DNA of 64,000 nt from Paramarasmius palmivorus (Eukaryota; Basidiomycota; Agaricomycetes; Agaricales; Marasmiaceae), in the NCBI GenBank assembly GCA_037176845.1, contig JAYKXP010000031.1, positions 372,001 to 436,000 of the forward strand, in the 5' to 3' direction. A model generated the notes under the pieces. It was not told the origin of the DNA, made no database searches, and saw only the letters and a program-made list of their open reading frames with translations. Positions 32,171-44,000 of the stretch are shown here, one piece after another. Position numbers and translations under genes: made by a program. Numbering within the stretch: the first letter of the stretch is position 1; every line of letters begins with the position of its first letter.

Positions 32171-34043
32171 ATGTATGGCATATATCAACCCGATGGGAGA
32201 GACGTAACCGATAAAGCACAAAGTGCGTCGACTTTTTATTCTACTGGTCATCATCCTAAAATTTTCAAGGACGATATAACGTGCGTTGGAAAGATCCGGT
32301 TACACCAAAAGACGTCGAAGCAGACGATAGCGTACTTTCTGAAGACTCAGGACACCGACGACACTCCTTTAAGCACCGACAACGACTCTGCAACCATTTC
32401 CTCTATTTCCGCGAACGAAAACGCGCCCCAACCAAAGTCGGACAGCATAGATATCAAAGAAGACGTAGAAATGCGACTAATCGACCATCCGACTCACGAA
32501 GAAGGACCCAAATCCCCACCAACTTTCGCTATCCCGCCGTCTACGCCAGCCGGCACAGTTACCGAAGCTCGAGCTCTTCCCGCCGACGTTCGCTCCTCTG
32601 TGTCCGGCGCAAAAATGAATGTTGCGCGAAAACGATCAGTGCAGACAGTCGTTCCCGTTCGGAGGTCCGCTCGTCAGGCTTTGAATCGTAGTCGGGACGA
32701 CAAGTCTGTGCATAAGTCGGCTCGCGCACATGTTCAAAAGCAGAAAAAAGACGCTCTTTTGGCGTCGCGCACATCTGGAGAGTTTATGGGAAGGCATGTA
32801 GAAACATTGTATCAGTCCGTGGTATGCCACTTTGTTACATCTCTGATTGTGGCTGATAGCTCTGATCTTTAGACGCCCAGCTTGCATCCCAGGTCAGATG
32901 TCGACATGCCACCTGTTCGAGACCTTCCCGGCACTTTTTCCGAATCTCCGGACGGGAACTCGTACAGCAGCCCTCATGCACGGTCCGGGAACAGCATTAC
33001 ACCCCTTTCACAGCCATCGGACTGTGGACCTGCACCTTACGATCAAGTCTGGCATGGTAATCGGACGCCCTCCGATGTCGCTCAGCTCGCCGTTCCACGC
33101 CCGTCGTATGGGAGTGATATTTCCGCTATCAGCACTCTCTTCACGCAGACTTCTTTGAATACAGCACCCAATCCAGCTCCTGCTATGCAGCCTCGACGTC
33201 GCCCAACTAATCCATACCCGTTATCACCTTCATACTCCAATCCGTATGTCTCGTCTGCCTCTTCCCTCTCTAATGCCGCGGCTTCTATGCCGAACAGACC
33301 ACCTCTCGCACGTTATACTCGCAGGCTCGACAATCCTGGTTCTTTGGGGCCTATTTCCAATTTCTCTCGCAACTCTGTCGAGGTTCCAAGTTCCATGACG
33401 TTACCTCGCACCGCCGAAATCCCTGCTTCGCAGAAGCCTCTTCGTGGCCGACCCCCACTCTATAGTAACAATGCAACTACCACATTCTGGCTACCAATGA
33501 AAGCAGAAGCGGCACGCGACAAGATCGGAGGCACAGATAAATACTCATCGTCCTCTTCGTCGGTCTCCTTGAGCGACAACTCTGCATATTCAAAGTTCAT
33601 CGACCCCTCTGTACAATACGGAGCCACGGAGGTCCACAGTGGATACAACAGCAATATGTCCATTGGAACTGCCAGCGGTAGTGGTTATAGCCTGATGATG
33701 CAGACTCCCGCTCCGCCGGTACTATTGCCAGCAATCAATACTCAGCTTCCCGCCTCCAGATCTGGTTTTCCTAATGTTCCGGATATCCCTGGCGTTCCCA
33801 GTACTCCCCCTTCTCCGGAAGCTCTTCTTGCGTTCAGAAATGGTCTCCAACAAGACATGCGGCGTCTTTATATGGCACATGTTGCCCGATTCATGCAGGG
33901 GCAGTCCCAGTCTAGCGCTCCCGCTGCAGGGAACACAGATGTGTGGAATGATTTTCTCGTAAGTCTCAGTTCGTTTCATGCACCAGCTCCGCACTCATGC
34001 CTATAATTCAACGCAGAACAGCACTGGAGATCGACGTTCTTGA
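32171..34043 (+). CDS. Hypothetical low-complexity protein, 587 residues
   Basis: Exons 32171-32821, 32873-33958 and 34017-34043 join in phase. The last exon has only eight codons plus the stop (NSTGDRRS). The N-terminus (MYGIYQPDGRDVTDKAQSAS) is followed by acidic and Ser-rich sequence, a basic patch near residue 165-200 (RRSARQALNRSRDDK) that could act as a nuclear localisation signal, and then a long Pro/Ser/Asn-rich region. A short ordered part near the end (SPEALLAFRNGLQQDMRRLY) may be a helix. No known domain. The composition suggests a disordered nuclear or signalling protein; this is weak inference. Confidence 0.7.
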
Positions 34044-34507
34044 ATATTGATGTATCTATTTTGGCCACACGCCATGTTCATTTCGGGATTGGGACAAGTA
34101 TATAGATAGGCCGGCGGCAGCTACTTTCTTGGATACTTAGGACTGTCAACTACTAACGCATCGTATATTTTGGACTGCCAACACATATTGGGTATATATA
34201 TTATATATCGTTGTATAATGCTTTGTACATAGGATGATAATGTGAACGCAATTTCTTGGTATCGCTATCGCAAGAAGTGAGTACATTAAGTAATATAAGT
34301 ATGTATAATATCGTAGAGTCCATGATGCAGCCCAAGATATATTATACAGCGGCTTGGTTATTAGCTACAGGGATAATGCGTCTAGGTATATCTACACAAA
34401 GTGATCTTCGGGACGCAAAGAGAAAACCACATACAAGAAAGCACGTCATGGCAATTGATACAAGATGGAAGATAAAATCGAGACACAGAGCGTGACCTTC
34501 AGAAAAC
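34044..34507. other. 3' flanks of convergent genes
   Basis: About 460 nt of AT-rich sequence containing TATATATTATATAT-like stretches near 34193. Presumably terminators and 3' untranslated regions of the two converging genes. Confidence 0.5.
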
Positions 34508-35515
34508 TCATAGAATATTTACCCTGCAACCACGCTCACGCTTCCCTATCCCTATTACGTTCGTTCTGGAAAATAGGACCGCATAGGTACACTTCCCTAC
34601 CTGGAGCGCGAGCGTCACGTACGAGCCCATTTGTGACAGAACTGTCACCACTTGGGCTTCGATGCGGCCCTCGATGAAGAGGCTGCGGCCAACTTCGATA
34701 CTCTCAGAGACGAAATAGGCGTATGAGAGCACCTGTCGATTGCTAAGGCGAACAATGCGAGTGAAGATATACGGCATCCGCAATATGGCATCAATCTCCT
34801 CCTGCTGCCAGTGAGAGCCAGAGGCATCCGGCTTTGAGGAATCTTCCTGCGGTCCATCTGTCAAGGATGTGTCGCCCTGAACCTGAATGGCTGTGGAAAC
34901 GATGGAGACTGGGGACATGGGTTGATTACAACGCGTCGAGGTGTGAACACTGGAATCATCCTGAATGGCTTTAGAGATAACGGAGAGAGAAGTTGTGGAT
35001 CTACTGGGATGCAGAGATTGTGTCGTAGTTGTCGAAATAGTATCGTCTTGGACGGGAGTAGAAACAACAGGAGTAGGGATTAGAGATCGATTATCACGAG
35101 AGGAACACGGTGTCGTATTCGGTGAGGTATGAAGTGTGAGTGTAGGGGCTTCCATAGGGCTTTGAGGTAATCGTATTTTCCAGGTTTGCCCGGAGTGGTT
35201 GCCAGTCCCACATTTGGACCTCGCAGGGAAGTATCGATCACCGATGTACTGGAGCCAACTTGACTGAGGAGGATCCTGGTCAACTTCGAAGAAGCTGCGC
35301 GTGGATTCAGCGGAAGGCGGCGGAGGTACCATAGGTAAAGCTGGCGGATACGTCGAATGCGCAGATGGGCGTTCGTCTTGAGGTCTAGGGGCGGGTGAAG
35401 TGGATCTAATATACTGTAACGGTGTCAGCTGCGAATCATCTGATTGGTGTGGTCTTACTGGACGACGGAGGGCTGAAACCTTGAAGGATGGGCAGCACAT
35501 CAAGGCAGCATCCAT
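34508..35515 (-). CDS. Hypothetical protein with ordered C-terminal region
   Basis: The frame runs from 35515 (MDAALMCCPSFKVSALRRP) to 34508. An in-frame 45-nt stretch at 35414-35458 has a perfect GTAAGA donor, a CTGAC branch site and a TACAG acceptor, so it is probably an intron; removing it gives 320 residues. The first 220 residues are Pro/Ser/Thr-rich and disordered. The last 100 look folded (QQEEIDAILRMPYIFTRIVR, then SYAYFVSESIEVGRSLFIEG). A donor-like CCAG|GTAGGG near 34600 could shorten or change the tail. Family not recognised. Confidence 0.6.
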   Translation of the reverse strand: MDAALMCCPSFKVSALRRPVRPHQSDDSQLTPLQYIRSTSPAPRPQDERPSAHSTYPPALPMVPPPPSAESTRSFFEVDQDPPQSSWLQYIGDRYFPARSKCGTGNHSGQTWKIRLPQSPMEAPTLTLHTSPNTTPCSSRDNRSLIPTPVVSTPVQDDTISTTTTQSLHPSRSTTSLSVISKAIQDDSSVHTSTRCNQPMSPVSIVSTAIQVQGDTSLTDGPQEDSSKPDASGSHWQQEEIDAILRMPYIFTRIVRLSNRQVLSYAYFVSESIEVGRSLFIEGRIEAQVVTVLSQMGSYVTLALQVGKCTYAVLFSRTNVIGIGKRERGCRVNIL

Positions 35516-36090
35516 GGCGAGTGGGAGGAGAAAGGGAGGGATGATTCATTGCCGACGAGCTTAAGCCCTATATGTATGCTGAAAAATTTTTACAAGGATT
35601 TTTAGAAGCTTCCCGAAGGACCCTGACGACCTCAAACTTAAAGCCTCGCGTGTTGGCTCAAAGAACGTGACATTGGCGCCAACATTATTCACACGGTTGA
35701 ATTATTTAAGGGCATGATTAATTGCTAATTTCCAAGCTCCTCCTTCTCCAGTCACCGCTCTCTAGATCCCGCCCTTGGACAATTCTCCAAGTTGGAAAAA
35801 AATACAACCAGAAACAAAAACTCTCTTTCCAAAGTTCTTTTCATTAGTTGTGGCAACACTGAGTTGTTGACGGCAGCTTCACAGGGGCATTATGTTAATG
35901 GTGTCCAACCGAAGTCTACACGATTTGAAGCCTACGTGATTTAAATTGTTACTTCACGCCTTGGGAATTTTTCTGTTCTTGGCTTCACATGTTAGCGGCA
36001 ACTTCTGCTTCTTGCATTCAATCAAACTTCTCACAGAAGAAAACGTTCCACCGATCCTATCGCATATTAAAGAACATTCCAATGTCTGTT
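35516..36090. other. Intergenic, AT-rich
   Basis: About 575 nt upstream of the 34508-35515 gene, with no supported gene. Leads into a short tandem repeat. Confidence 0.45.
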
Positions 36091-36224
36091 CATTTTCACG
36101 TCAGAAACCTTCTAGCGTCCTTTCATTTTCGCGTCAGCAACCATTCTAGCATCCTTTTGTTTCCACATCAGCAACCATTCTAGCATCCTTTCATTTTCAC
36201 CAGAGGCCACTATAGCACCCATTT
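36091..36224. repeat. Four tandem units of 33-34 bp
   Basis: Units at 36091-36123, 36124-36157, 36158-36191 and 36192-36224 share the pattern CATTTTCACGTCAGCAACCA followed by TTCTAGCATCCTTT. Units 2 and 3 are closest, and unit 4 is the most diverged. Each unit has an ACGTCA/ATCAGC-like core. It is non-coding and lies in the 3' flank of the WD40 gene. Confidence 0.75.
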
Positions 36225-36526
36225 AATTTCACATCACCCATCTTATGATCTCAAGCCAAAAAAAATATCTGACCAAGTAAAACAACTGGTTATAAAATTA
36301 CATAGATCCAGGTACAGGAATTAGTAAATGGCAGTGTTACGACTGTCCAGAGTCCAAGAAAGGTAGCAGTGTCTATTTATATGTAATTGCAGATCCAAGA
36401 AAGCAGATGTCAAATAGCCCATCCATCATCTGCTTGGAGCAGGCTCCTGAATGTGCTTGAAATGAGACCAAAAAGCCCATTGACAAGATGAAAGAAATGC
36501 GATGGCTGATCTGAAATCAGAGATAC

Positions 36527-37878
36527 TCATACAAAGACAAGCGAGTTACTTACAGAAATGTTCTGCAGAATGAATGACAGTGCCATAACAACACAGATCA
36601 TCCCCATAATTCGCTCCATTGTTGATATTGCTTCCCTTTGACTAATAGATGCACGTCGAGTCCAAAGTTGGATTGGGTTTACACCAACATTTTCCCCTGA
36701 TTGTGCTACTGCAATGGTTGGAGTTCCCTCGATATCTACAGACTGAAGGAGGTTAGCTACCATGATTACGTGGAACATAACTTGTGTAAATACCGAAAGT
36801 GATTGAACCCAATCGCCTCCGACAGGGATTTGGTCTTTGACATCACCAGTACGCCGATCAAACACGTATACGACACCGTGGTCACTCCCTGAAAGTATCG
36901 CTGTGCCCTGGTCATGGATCGCTATGTTTCTACAGCGCCTAGTATCCCCCGGTACAGCAAAAGTCCTGATACGCGCGGCCGTGCTGATCTTGTACAGAGC
37001 TACACCCAACGAAACATCGTCCAAGATAAGGACATCGTCCTTGATGCACATAAAGGCATGCCCTCTGGATAGAGATGAGCAGTGGTTATACCGACACAAT
37101 TATGACGCACATGACGCTCCCAGTGGTATGTGTTTTGAGAACTTTGGCATTTTCATCGATAATAGCGCTACTCGTCATCAGTCTGTGTTATTCGCCGGGC
37201 CATCATAAGACTCACATTTCTCCGGAGTCACGGCCGAAACTCCAAATCTCTGGTCCACTCGAACCGTGATGGCCAAAACTAACGACTTGGGAGGAATGAA
37301 GCGGAAGCAATGCAGATTTCATCGCACGAGGCTTCATACCACCGTCTATTAGGAATCGGTGAATGACACCCGAACGATGGCCGACGGCAAGCTGGCTAGA
37401 GTTGGCATCATAAGCAAGAGACGTGATCTCAGTGCCACTTCCTCCTTCAAGAAGCTGGCAGAAGACTTCGGTGAACTGTAAACGTAGAAGTCAGCCAGAT
37501 TCAAAGGAAAGGCTGAAAACCTGCCTCGTTACAAGCATGATCGCGTTTCCATACCACCAAATAGCCATCTTCCGTACCGTATGCAAGGGCATCGTCTGCA
37601 TTATCTCGTTTTACCATCCATGCGAGAGCAGTTGTCATCCCTCGTTCGCCGGCAAGAGTGGGGACTTCCATCTTGTAATTACTGGTCGGAAGGTGCCAAA
37701 TGGAAGTACCTTGATATCCTGGACAATGTCAGCGTCATGAGGGAGAGAGATTCGGAGGGAGCTTACCACCACAAGCAACGAGCGTGCCATCAAAATTGAG
37801 TGCAATACAGGCTGCGGGTCCCTGATGGCCGTGAAGAGTCGCGGAGAGCGAGTACAAGTTCCTTTGCGAAGTTTGCAT
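36527..37878 (-). CDS. WD40-repeat protein with C-terminal membrane helix
   Basis: Six exons (37767-37878, 37525-37718, 37216-37475, 37111-37167, 36794-37064, 36527-36742) join in phase to 369 residues. The intron after 37525 uses a GC donor (GAG|GCAGGT); no GT donor keeps the frame. WD40-type blades are visible: LHGHQGPAACIALNFDGTLVACGG, an ALAYGTEDGYLVVWKRD unit, SLAYDANSSQLAVGHRSGVI and AILSGSDHGVVYVFDRRTG. A hydrophobic helix near the end (MGMICVVMALSFILQNI) would anchor it. WD40 propellers are protein-interaction platforms. The partner is unknown. A donor at 36553 offers an alternative, longer C-terminus. Confidence 0.8.
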
Positions 37879-38395
37879 GGTGAGTTGTTGGTTCGTCACT
37901 GTCCTTGTGCAGTTTTTTACCTTGGAAGTGGCGGTACGATTACCTATTCGAGATATCAATTTGCCTCGTTAATGTAGCAACCAGCAAGGAGAATAAGAAC
38001 AAAAAGTTGTAGTCAGTAACGGAGAGTAAGGATAATAATACTGGAACAAACCATATGGTTACAAATGTTCTGAAGAAGCCCTGACAAGACTGCTCTTCAT
38101 TTCCTGCGCTGGAGGACAAAAGCAGCAGTTGTTGTAAGAGTAGAGTTTGAATGTGTTGAAGAAGCGAAACATTGTGAATTGCTGGTTACTATGCCTCCAA
38201 TAGTAGGGCTTCTGAACAATGGGTGAGGGACTCTGTTGTCGTCGAAACCTAAAAGGGAAGAAGAACAATTACGGGCGCTTGATCCCGAACAAGGACTCCT
38301 GACCTATTTCAACCATCATCCATGGGCCCGAGACGGTATCTTTCTAATAATCCCCACTCTTTGCGCTGGCGTCACCCAATATTCACTGTGAAATC
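37879..38395. other. Divergent intergenic region
   Basis: About 517 nt between the WD40 gene and the next plus-strand gene; short unsupported frames only. Presumed shared promoter space. Confidence 0.45.
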
Positions 38396-39132
38396 ATGAA
38401 AGTCGAAATCATGAAAACTTACGCTCCTCCTCGTCCCCCTCTCCGGCCAAAAGTCATCCCAATGTTCGCAACTCCCGCTATCTTTCGCCGTTCTCGGACA
38501 ACTCCCTCGATTCACCAGAATCTTCCAGCAAAGCCTCGTTACCATCCATACGGAGAGCGTACTTCACAACCTGAACTCGCCCACGAGGTTCCAGCACCTG
38601 ATGAGCCCACCATCACCACAACAAAGCCATCTCCCCTCGGAATCCCCTCAGCGAATGACGACGAGGAAGAAGCACTTGAGCGTACATCCGAAATCATTTT
38701 GACAGAACAGCCTCAAGGCTTTACCTTAGTCAACTCAGGATGGAGTGATACCAAGCTCAAATCCCTCCGAGTTGCGTGTTTCTACCATGGTCACGAAATA
38801 TTGCTGATACCTTTTCCCAGAGGCACGCAAAGCAGGCGATACAAGCGCATCTCAAAGTTGGAGTTCGACTAAGTGCTCAAGAACCCGATGCTATTGCGAA
38901 AGCACGCCAAGTGGTGAGTATGGTTTTCAATGCCGTATACTTGGTGCTGAATCCGTTGTACCAGATTCTGGATGCTTTTCCCGATTTCCGCGAGCACAAG
39001 AATGCGTGGGGCGCTGATGCTGTTCTTCGCGATCAGCTTAAGACCATTCGGGACTGTACCAATGCCCGAAATCGCAAGGCTCGATTGGAATCAGTTGGTG
39101 TATCTGAGCAGGGAAGCAGTAAAGATACCTAA
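38396..39132 (+). CDS. Hypothetical protein, 211 residues
   Basis: Exons 38396-38770, 38821-38913 and 38965-39132 join in phase. The N-terminus is Pro-rich and basic (KTYAPPRPPLRPKVIP), then an acidic patch (ANDDEEEALERTSE). The C-terminal 85 residues look folded and charged (RHAKQAIQAHLKVGVRLSAQ, AFPDFREHKNAWGADAVLRD, TNARNRKARLESVG). No known domain. The later part is helical and could be a protein-binding module. Two ATGs (38396 and 38411) are possible starts. Confidence 0.65.
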
Positions 39133-39611
39133 ATACACATTTATCGTCGTCAGACCCCATGGAACATTGCCTCGAGCCTAACTTGTACCACATATGTAGT
39201 TTTTTTTTTTGATTCCTGTATACCATGGACGATTCTCTCTGGTTGTAATCATGAAAGTTGATATGTACCAAGAACGAGTTGCGTCGGAATTACGACAGAG
39301 TGCGGATAAGCTTCTGCCCGAAATGAGACCCTTGACCGTTTTTGTCAACCACATCTACAAACCTGCGGATCTAATATTCGGCAATAGATCTGAGATGTCG
39401 TGCGATTTGGCTGCCAATTATAGATACAAAACGAGGCGGTTACGAATTTGAGGTCTTTTAAACTTGTTTCCTTGATACCGTGTTGATTCTTCGTACGCCG
39501 GACTTGTTGTCCCCAATGTCTCTCCTTTAAGCTCTCAACAATGCACCCTCACCTTTCAAATCTGCGCCCTTCACATACCATGGCAAATAATTATCCAACC
39601 TCGATTTGTAA
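39133..39611. other. Intergenic
   Basis: About 480 nt with no supported gene. An 11-nt T tract lies near 39201. A short upstream ATG at about 39580 (MANNYPTSI) followed by a GTAAGT donor could be a first exon of the zinc-finger gene but leads to no clear join. Confidence 0.4.
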
Positions 39612-40427
39612 GTGATGCGGATGCCTCTCGGAATCTATCCTCGTGATTCTGACCATGATAGTACAGTTACCTTTACATTTCCTTTGGGATGTGCGTCGGT
39701 CGCTGACACGGACGTGAACCTGGACATTATGTCAAGTGAAAATACACCATCGCCACAAATCCCTTCAACGGATGGCTACAGCAACTATAGTCATCTAAGG
39801 TAAGTACTGCTAAAAAATAGTGTACTGGGATAAATTCGTAATAAATAATCTCGTCATAGGACCGTTTGTGCCGAGCCACCTGACGCTCAGGTGGACCCGC
39901 CAATCGATGAGCCAGCCGTAATCCACGGTCCAGACTCGTCTTCGGACACCAACATGCCACCCTCTTCAACCTCTGTTTCACAGGCCAATGTTCCAAGTCT
40001 TGATAAGTTGGACCCTTCGCGCAAGAAGCGCATTCGGAATAAACAAGTCACTTCTTTGGTCGAGCCCTCTGCGCGCTTACCTTACCGAAAGCGCCTAACG
40101 AGCCCTGGGCCCTTCCAGTGTCCGCTGTGTCCCTGGACACAGAATTGCCGGAAACATTTCGATCGCCACATAAATTCACACCAACGCGCATTTGAGAATA
40201 GCCAGGATGGCGGCTGGTGGTGTATGGGCGTACTCGTCGAGGAGAGGGACGACTACAACATTCCGTTGGACGCCGAACCTTACGATTTTCAAGGCCAATT
40301 GTACGTCGGCGGGTGCCAGAAAAGTTTTTCCCGACGAGATGCTCTCCAAAGGCATTTAAGGAACCCGAGAACTTCATGTGTGGGTGAGCTACCGCGGACG
40401 GACTGGCATGTTGTGCGTAGAAGATGA
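39612..40427 (+). CDS. C2H2 zinc-finger protein
   Basis: Exons 39612-39799 and 39860-40427 join in phase to 251 residues. The N-terminal half is Ser/Pro/Asp-rich, possibly an activation region, followed by a basic KKRIRNKQ patch. Zinc finger 1 is FQCPLCPWTQNCRKHFDRHI ending NSH, with a canonical C-x2-C spacing and two His. A Trp-rich linker (GGWWCMGVLVEERDDY) leads to a second, degenerate finger (YVGGCQKSFSRRDALQRHLR ... SC), in which the second Cys pair member is shifted. A DNA-binding regulator is likely. Mushrooms carry several such two-finger proteins; targets unknown. The start may be either ATG at 39612 or 39615. Confidence 0.78.
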
Positions 40428-41071
40428 TATCTAGTTCTAATGCATACGCGTCATGATTGCTTCGTTGCTTGTAACTCTTCGGAACTATGTCAACTACGAA
40501 TATAATCTATTCCTCTTTTTTTTTATGCCGTCTGCGACTCGTATATACTTCCAATGGTGATTTTTGAACAGGCCATGTATTGTGTTCACCACAGCCGTCC
40601 AGTGCGTGAGAATGGACCGTGACGCATGACCGTGGTCGTTATCAATTACATCCTTCCTTTTGTCTTTGCAGCTCTCTGAATCTCCAAGTTTTCGGGTCTC
40701 ATTTGTCCACAATTCGGCACCTAATTATAGTTTCCTTTTGTCTTTGCCAGGTGAGAGCCAAATGTCAATCTTCACTTTTGTCTCTGGAGCAGCAATGCCA
40801 ATGAAGCGATTCAAAGTGCATCCTGTTTACCTTACCGTTTGGCTTCGCAACAAGAAGCACTGTCGAGATGCGATGTCAACGGCCTACTTTCTTTTTGTTT
40901 CTCTACGCCATCGTATTGCTGACTTGGTACAGGATTCATCTCATTTGGGACTTCCCGAACAAGCCCTATGCTTGTAATATATGCTCCTTCCCTCCATCTC
41001 TTTGGTCTCAAGGCCTGGTGCCGCCATTCTTGACCTCCCTCTCCCCAATACTATTCCGACTATCTCCCGTC
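40428..41071. other. Intergenic
   Basis: About 640 nt upstream of the coiled-coil gene, pyrimidine-rich, with competing short frames (40660-40977 and 40868 onward). The in-frame upstream ATG at 40868 is treated as leader because the protein start at 41072 looks natural. Confidence 0.4.
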
Positions 41072-44000
41072 ATGAACGACTTCCACACTGTCGCGTCTGA
41101 ACATTCCTTCACTTTTAACACTGCTGGTGCTGGCCAACCTTCAATGTCCATCGATAATGAACACACCGAAAACGACAACAAATTTGATCCCTCGAACCCG
41201 CTTTTCTCGTTTGTCTTAGGCAGCTATCCACCGGGATCGCATTCTCCAAGAACTTCCAACTTTCAACACCATCCGATCCCTTCTGTCCCTGCAAGGTTTC
41301 GCAATTCTTCCTCACAGGGCTCAACAAGTACATCCTATTCGAAAGTACGACGTGCAAGTGATCTTCATGATTCTCACCAACAACCTTGCAAATGTCGTGC
41401 CGTTCCTGGTCCCAGCCAACAGCAGATCGACGAGGTATGTGGTAGTCGCCCACCGCTTTATGTGCCACTACTGACTCATCATATTCACAGGAGCGAACTC
41501 TACGTCAAGCGACGGAGAAGGATATTTCTCAATTGAAGCTGCTTGTGTCAACTCTTTCTCAAGAGAAAGAAAAACTACAAGAGACAAACAATCAACATTG
41601 CAATGAGATCGCGTCACTCCGTTCTCAATCAGCTCAACTGAATCAGGAACAGGCATGTAGATTTTTTTCGTTTCTCTTTTGCATTATTGACGATTTGCCC
41701 TCAGGATGAAAAGACACGAGAGCTCGGCGAGGTCAGTATCTGGTCGCCTAGTGGTTCTTGATCCTGGCTAATGTGTTTAATTGCAGGAACGTGCCCTACG
41801 TCAATCTGCCGAACAAAGATGCGAGCAGGATGCTGAGGAAATCACCGAGCTCAAGCGTCAGGCAGCAAGGCTTGCTCAAGACAAGGCGACTTTGCAGGAT
41901 TCGAATGGGAAATGTGCCAGCCAACTCAACTCATTGCAAAGCCAACTCGATGACTTGGAACAGAAACACAATCAGGTTAGTTTCACCTTGTCCCTGTGAC
42001 ATCCTATTGATCCGTTCAGGCGTCAAAACAAGCACAGGAGAACGAGACGCTCCGGGCTTTGAACGAGAAATATGCCCAGCAACTAAATGTTCTGCAGAGC
42101 GAGCTTGACGGCTTGAAACAGGATCACGATCAGGTTAGCTTGTTTTTCCTTCCTCCACTACTTATTGATTTGTTCATTGGTTTATTCAGGCATCTATACA
42201 TACCCAAGAGAACGTAGAGCTCCGGGCTTTAAACGAGGACCATGCACATCAACTTGACGCGCTGCAGAGCGAGCTCAATAGTATGAAACAGAAACACCTC
42301 CAGGTAGGTTTCGACCTTGTCCTTCCGTGGCCATCTGTTGACTTGTCTGATAAGGAAGAGGCTCTTCGCGGAGAACTGGAAGACAAGTGTCGCGAAAACA
42401 TTCGCATTCAGATGGAACATCTGGTACAAGAGAAGGAGACGTTACAAGAAGCTAATGCCAAATACGTCAAGGAGATCGAGTCTTTGATGTCCCAAGTCAA
42501 CGCTCTCGGCCGTGCATCGCAAGTGAGCCCAATCTCTTATTCCCAGCCACCTTTTAACAAATGTCTGATACTAGTCTTCGACAAACGACAATTCCACACC
42601 ATCACATAGTCCAGATATAGACCCTTCAGTAAGACTTGGCGTTTGTCTCAATTCTCCCATTAGTTGACCGTATTGGGCAGAATGAGCAACTGCAAGAGGC
42701 ACACCGCCGAGTCCAGGAGCTTCAAACAAAGCTCGCTGAACATATCAACAGCATGGAGGAGACCGAAGTTACCATCGAGCTTCAAATTGAGAAAATTGTG
42801 GCTTTGGTAGATATTCAATGGTTTCCCTTCGTTCACAACTCAACTTCTAAATAGACGCAAGAGCGAGACAATGCACTTGTGGATCGGGATAATGCCATTC
42901 GGAAATGGCACGACATTCGTACCAGCTCAAACGAAATGTTTACCCAAGTGAGAACCCAGCGTTTCATTTGTCTAGTATCCTGACTATTTCCTTAAGGGCA
43001 CACAAGCGTTGGAGACGATACAGCGCCTAGAGACTCAGGTCAAACAATTGGTAAGATTGAAAATGCTACGGGGCCATAGCTATAACTCATACGCCATTAG
43101 GAAAACGACAAGGAGAAGCTAGCGGAAGAGCGAGTATGTTATTATTCGTACAGGTACTCCTTGACCCTAACTAACTGCCGCTAGGACGACTACAAAAAAG
43201 AACTGTCCCGTCTACGAGCCCGTAAACGTCCAAAGTCAAGCTCATCGAGTTCTCCTGGTGCCACTACGATGCAAGACACACCCGAGGATGCCGATCAAGA
43301 AGACGAGGGGTTATTTTCTGAAGAGTCTGTGAAGAGAATTGTCGACGAGGCGCTGAATAGGTTCTCTACTACGACCGCACAGCCATCATCGTCCAGCTCT
43401 CAGATTCCTACAGAGAGCCCCCCATCTGGGAGGAAGCGCAAGATTGCACCGAAACCTGGAAGTCGGGCATATATGCAAGAATCCAAGACCTCTGGGTTTG
43501 CATCCGTCAAGAGCGTTGAACCCGAATGGCGTGTAAGTTATAAATCTATCTTTTGTTCACAATATTCAGGAACAACTACAGCAATTGATGCGGAAGATCT
43601 TTGTAGATCGAACCGGTGGAGTCTCTGGAGTCAACTCGTACCAAGACTATATCCCGGTGGCCGATGACTTGGCTCAAAACTTCGACAAAGGACTTGGAGA
43701 AGGGCCAAAAGAAGCTACGAAATATCGCCTTTACTTTGGTGAGGGGTGGCAGAAGTCAAGGTGGAATCGTCAAGTTGTTCGGGACCTCATCCAGGAAGTC
43801 GTACGTGGACAGGCTGAGGCTCGGATTCCGGGAGAGTGTCTCAGCTCCGAAGCAATTGAAGCATGTCTCTGGGACTACATCAAGCAAGCCCAGGTCTCTT
43901 GGAAACGTCATATCCCCCGGGTTCACCCAACTGGTAATCGATTTGAGACCACGGATGAGGCTACCCTTCGTAGTCAGATTCAGGAGGCGGAACGAACACA

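Noticed and set aside
36091..36224. CRISPR-like array
   Set aside because: Contiguous 33-34 bp tandem units without unique spacers, in a eukaryotic genome; an ordinary tandem repeat.
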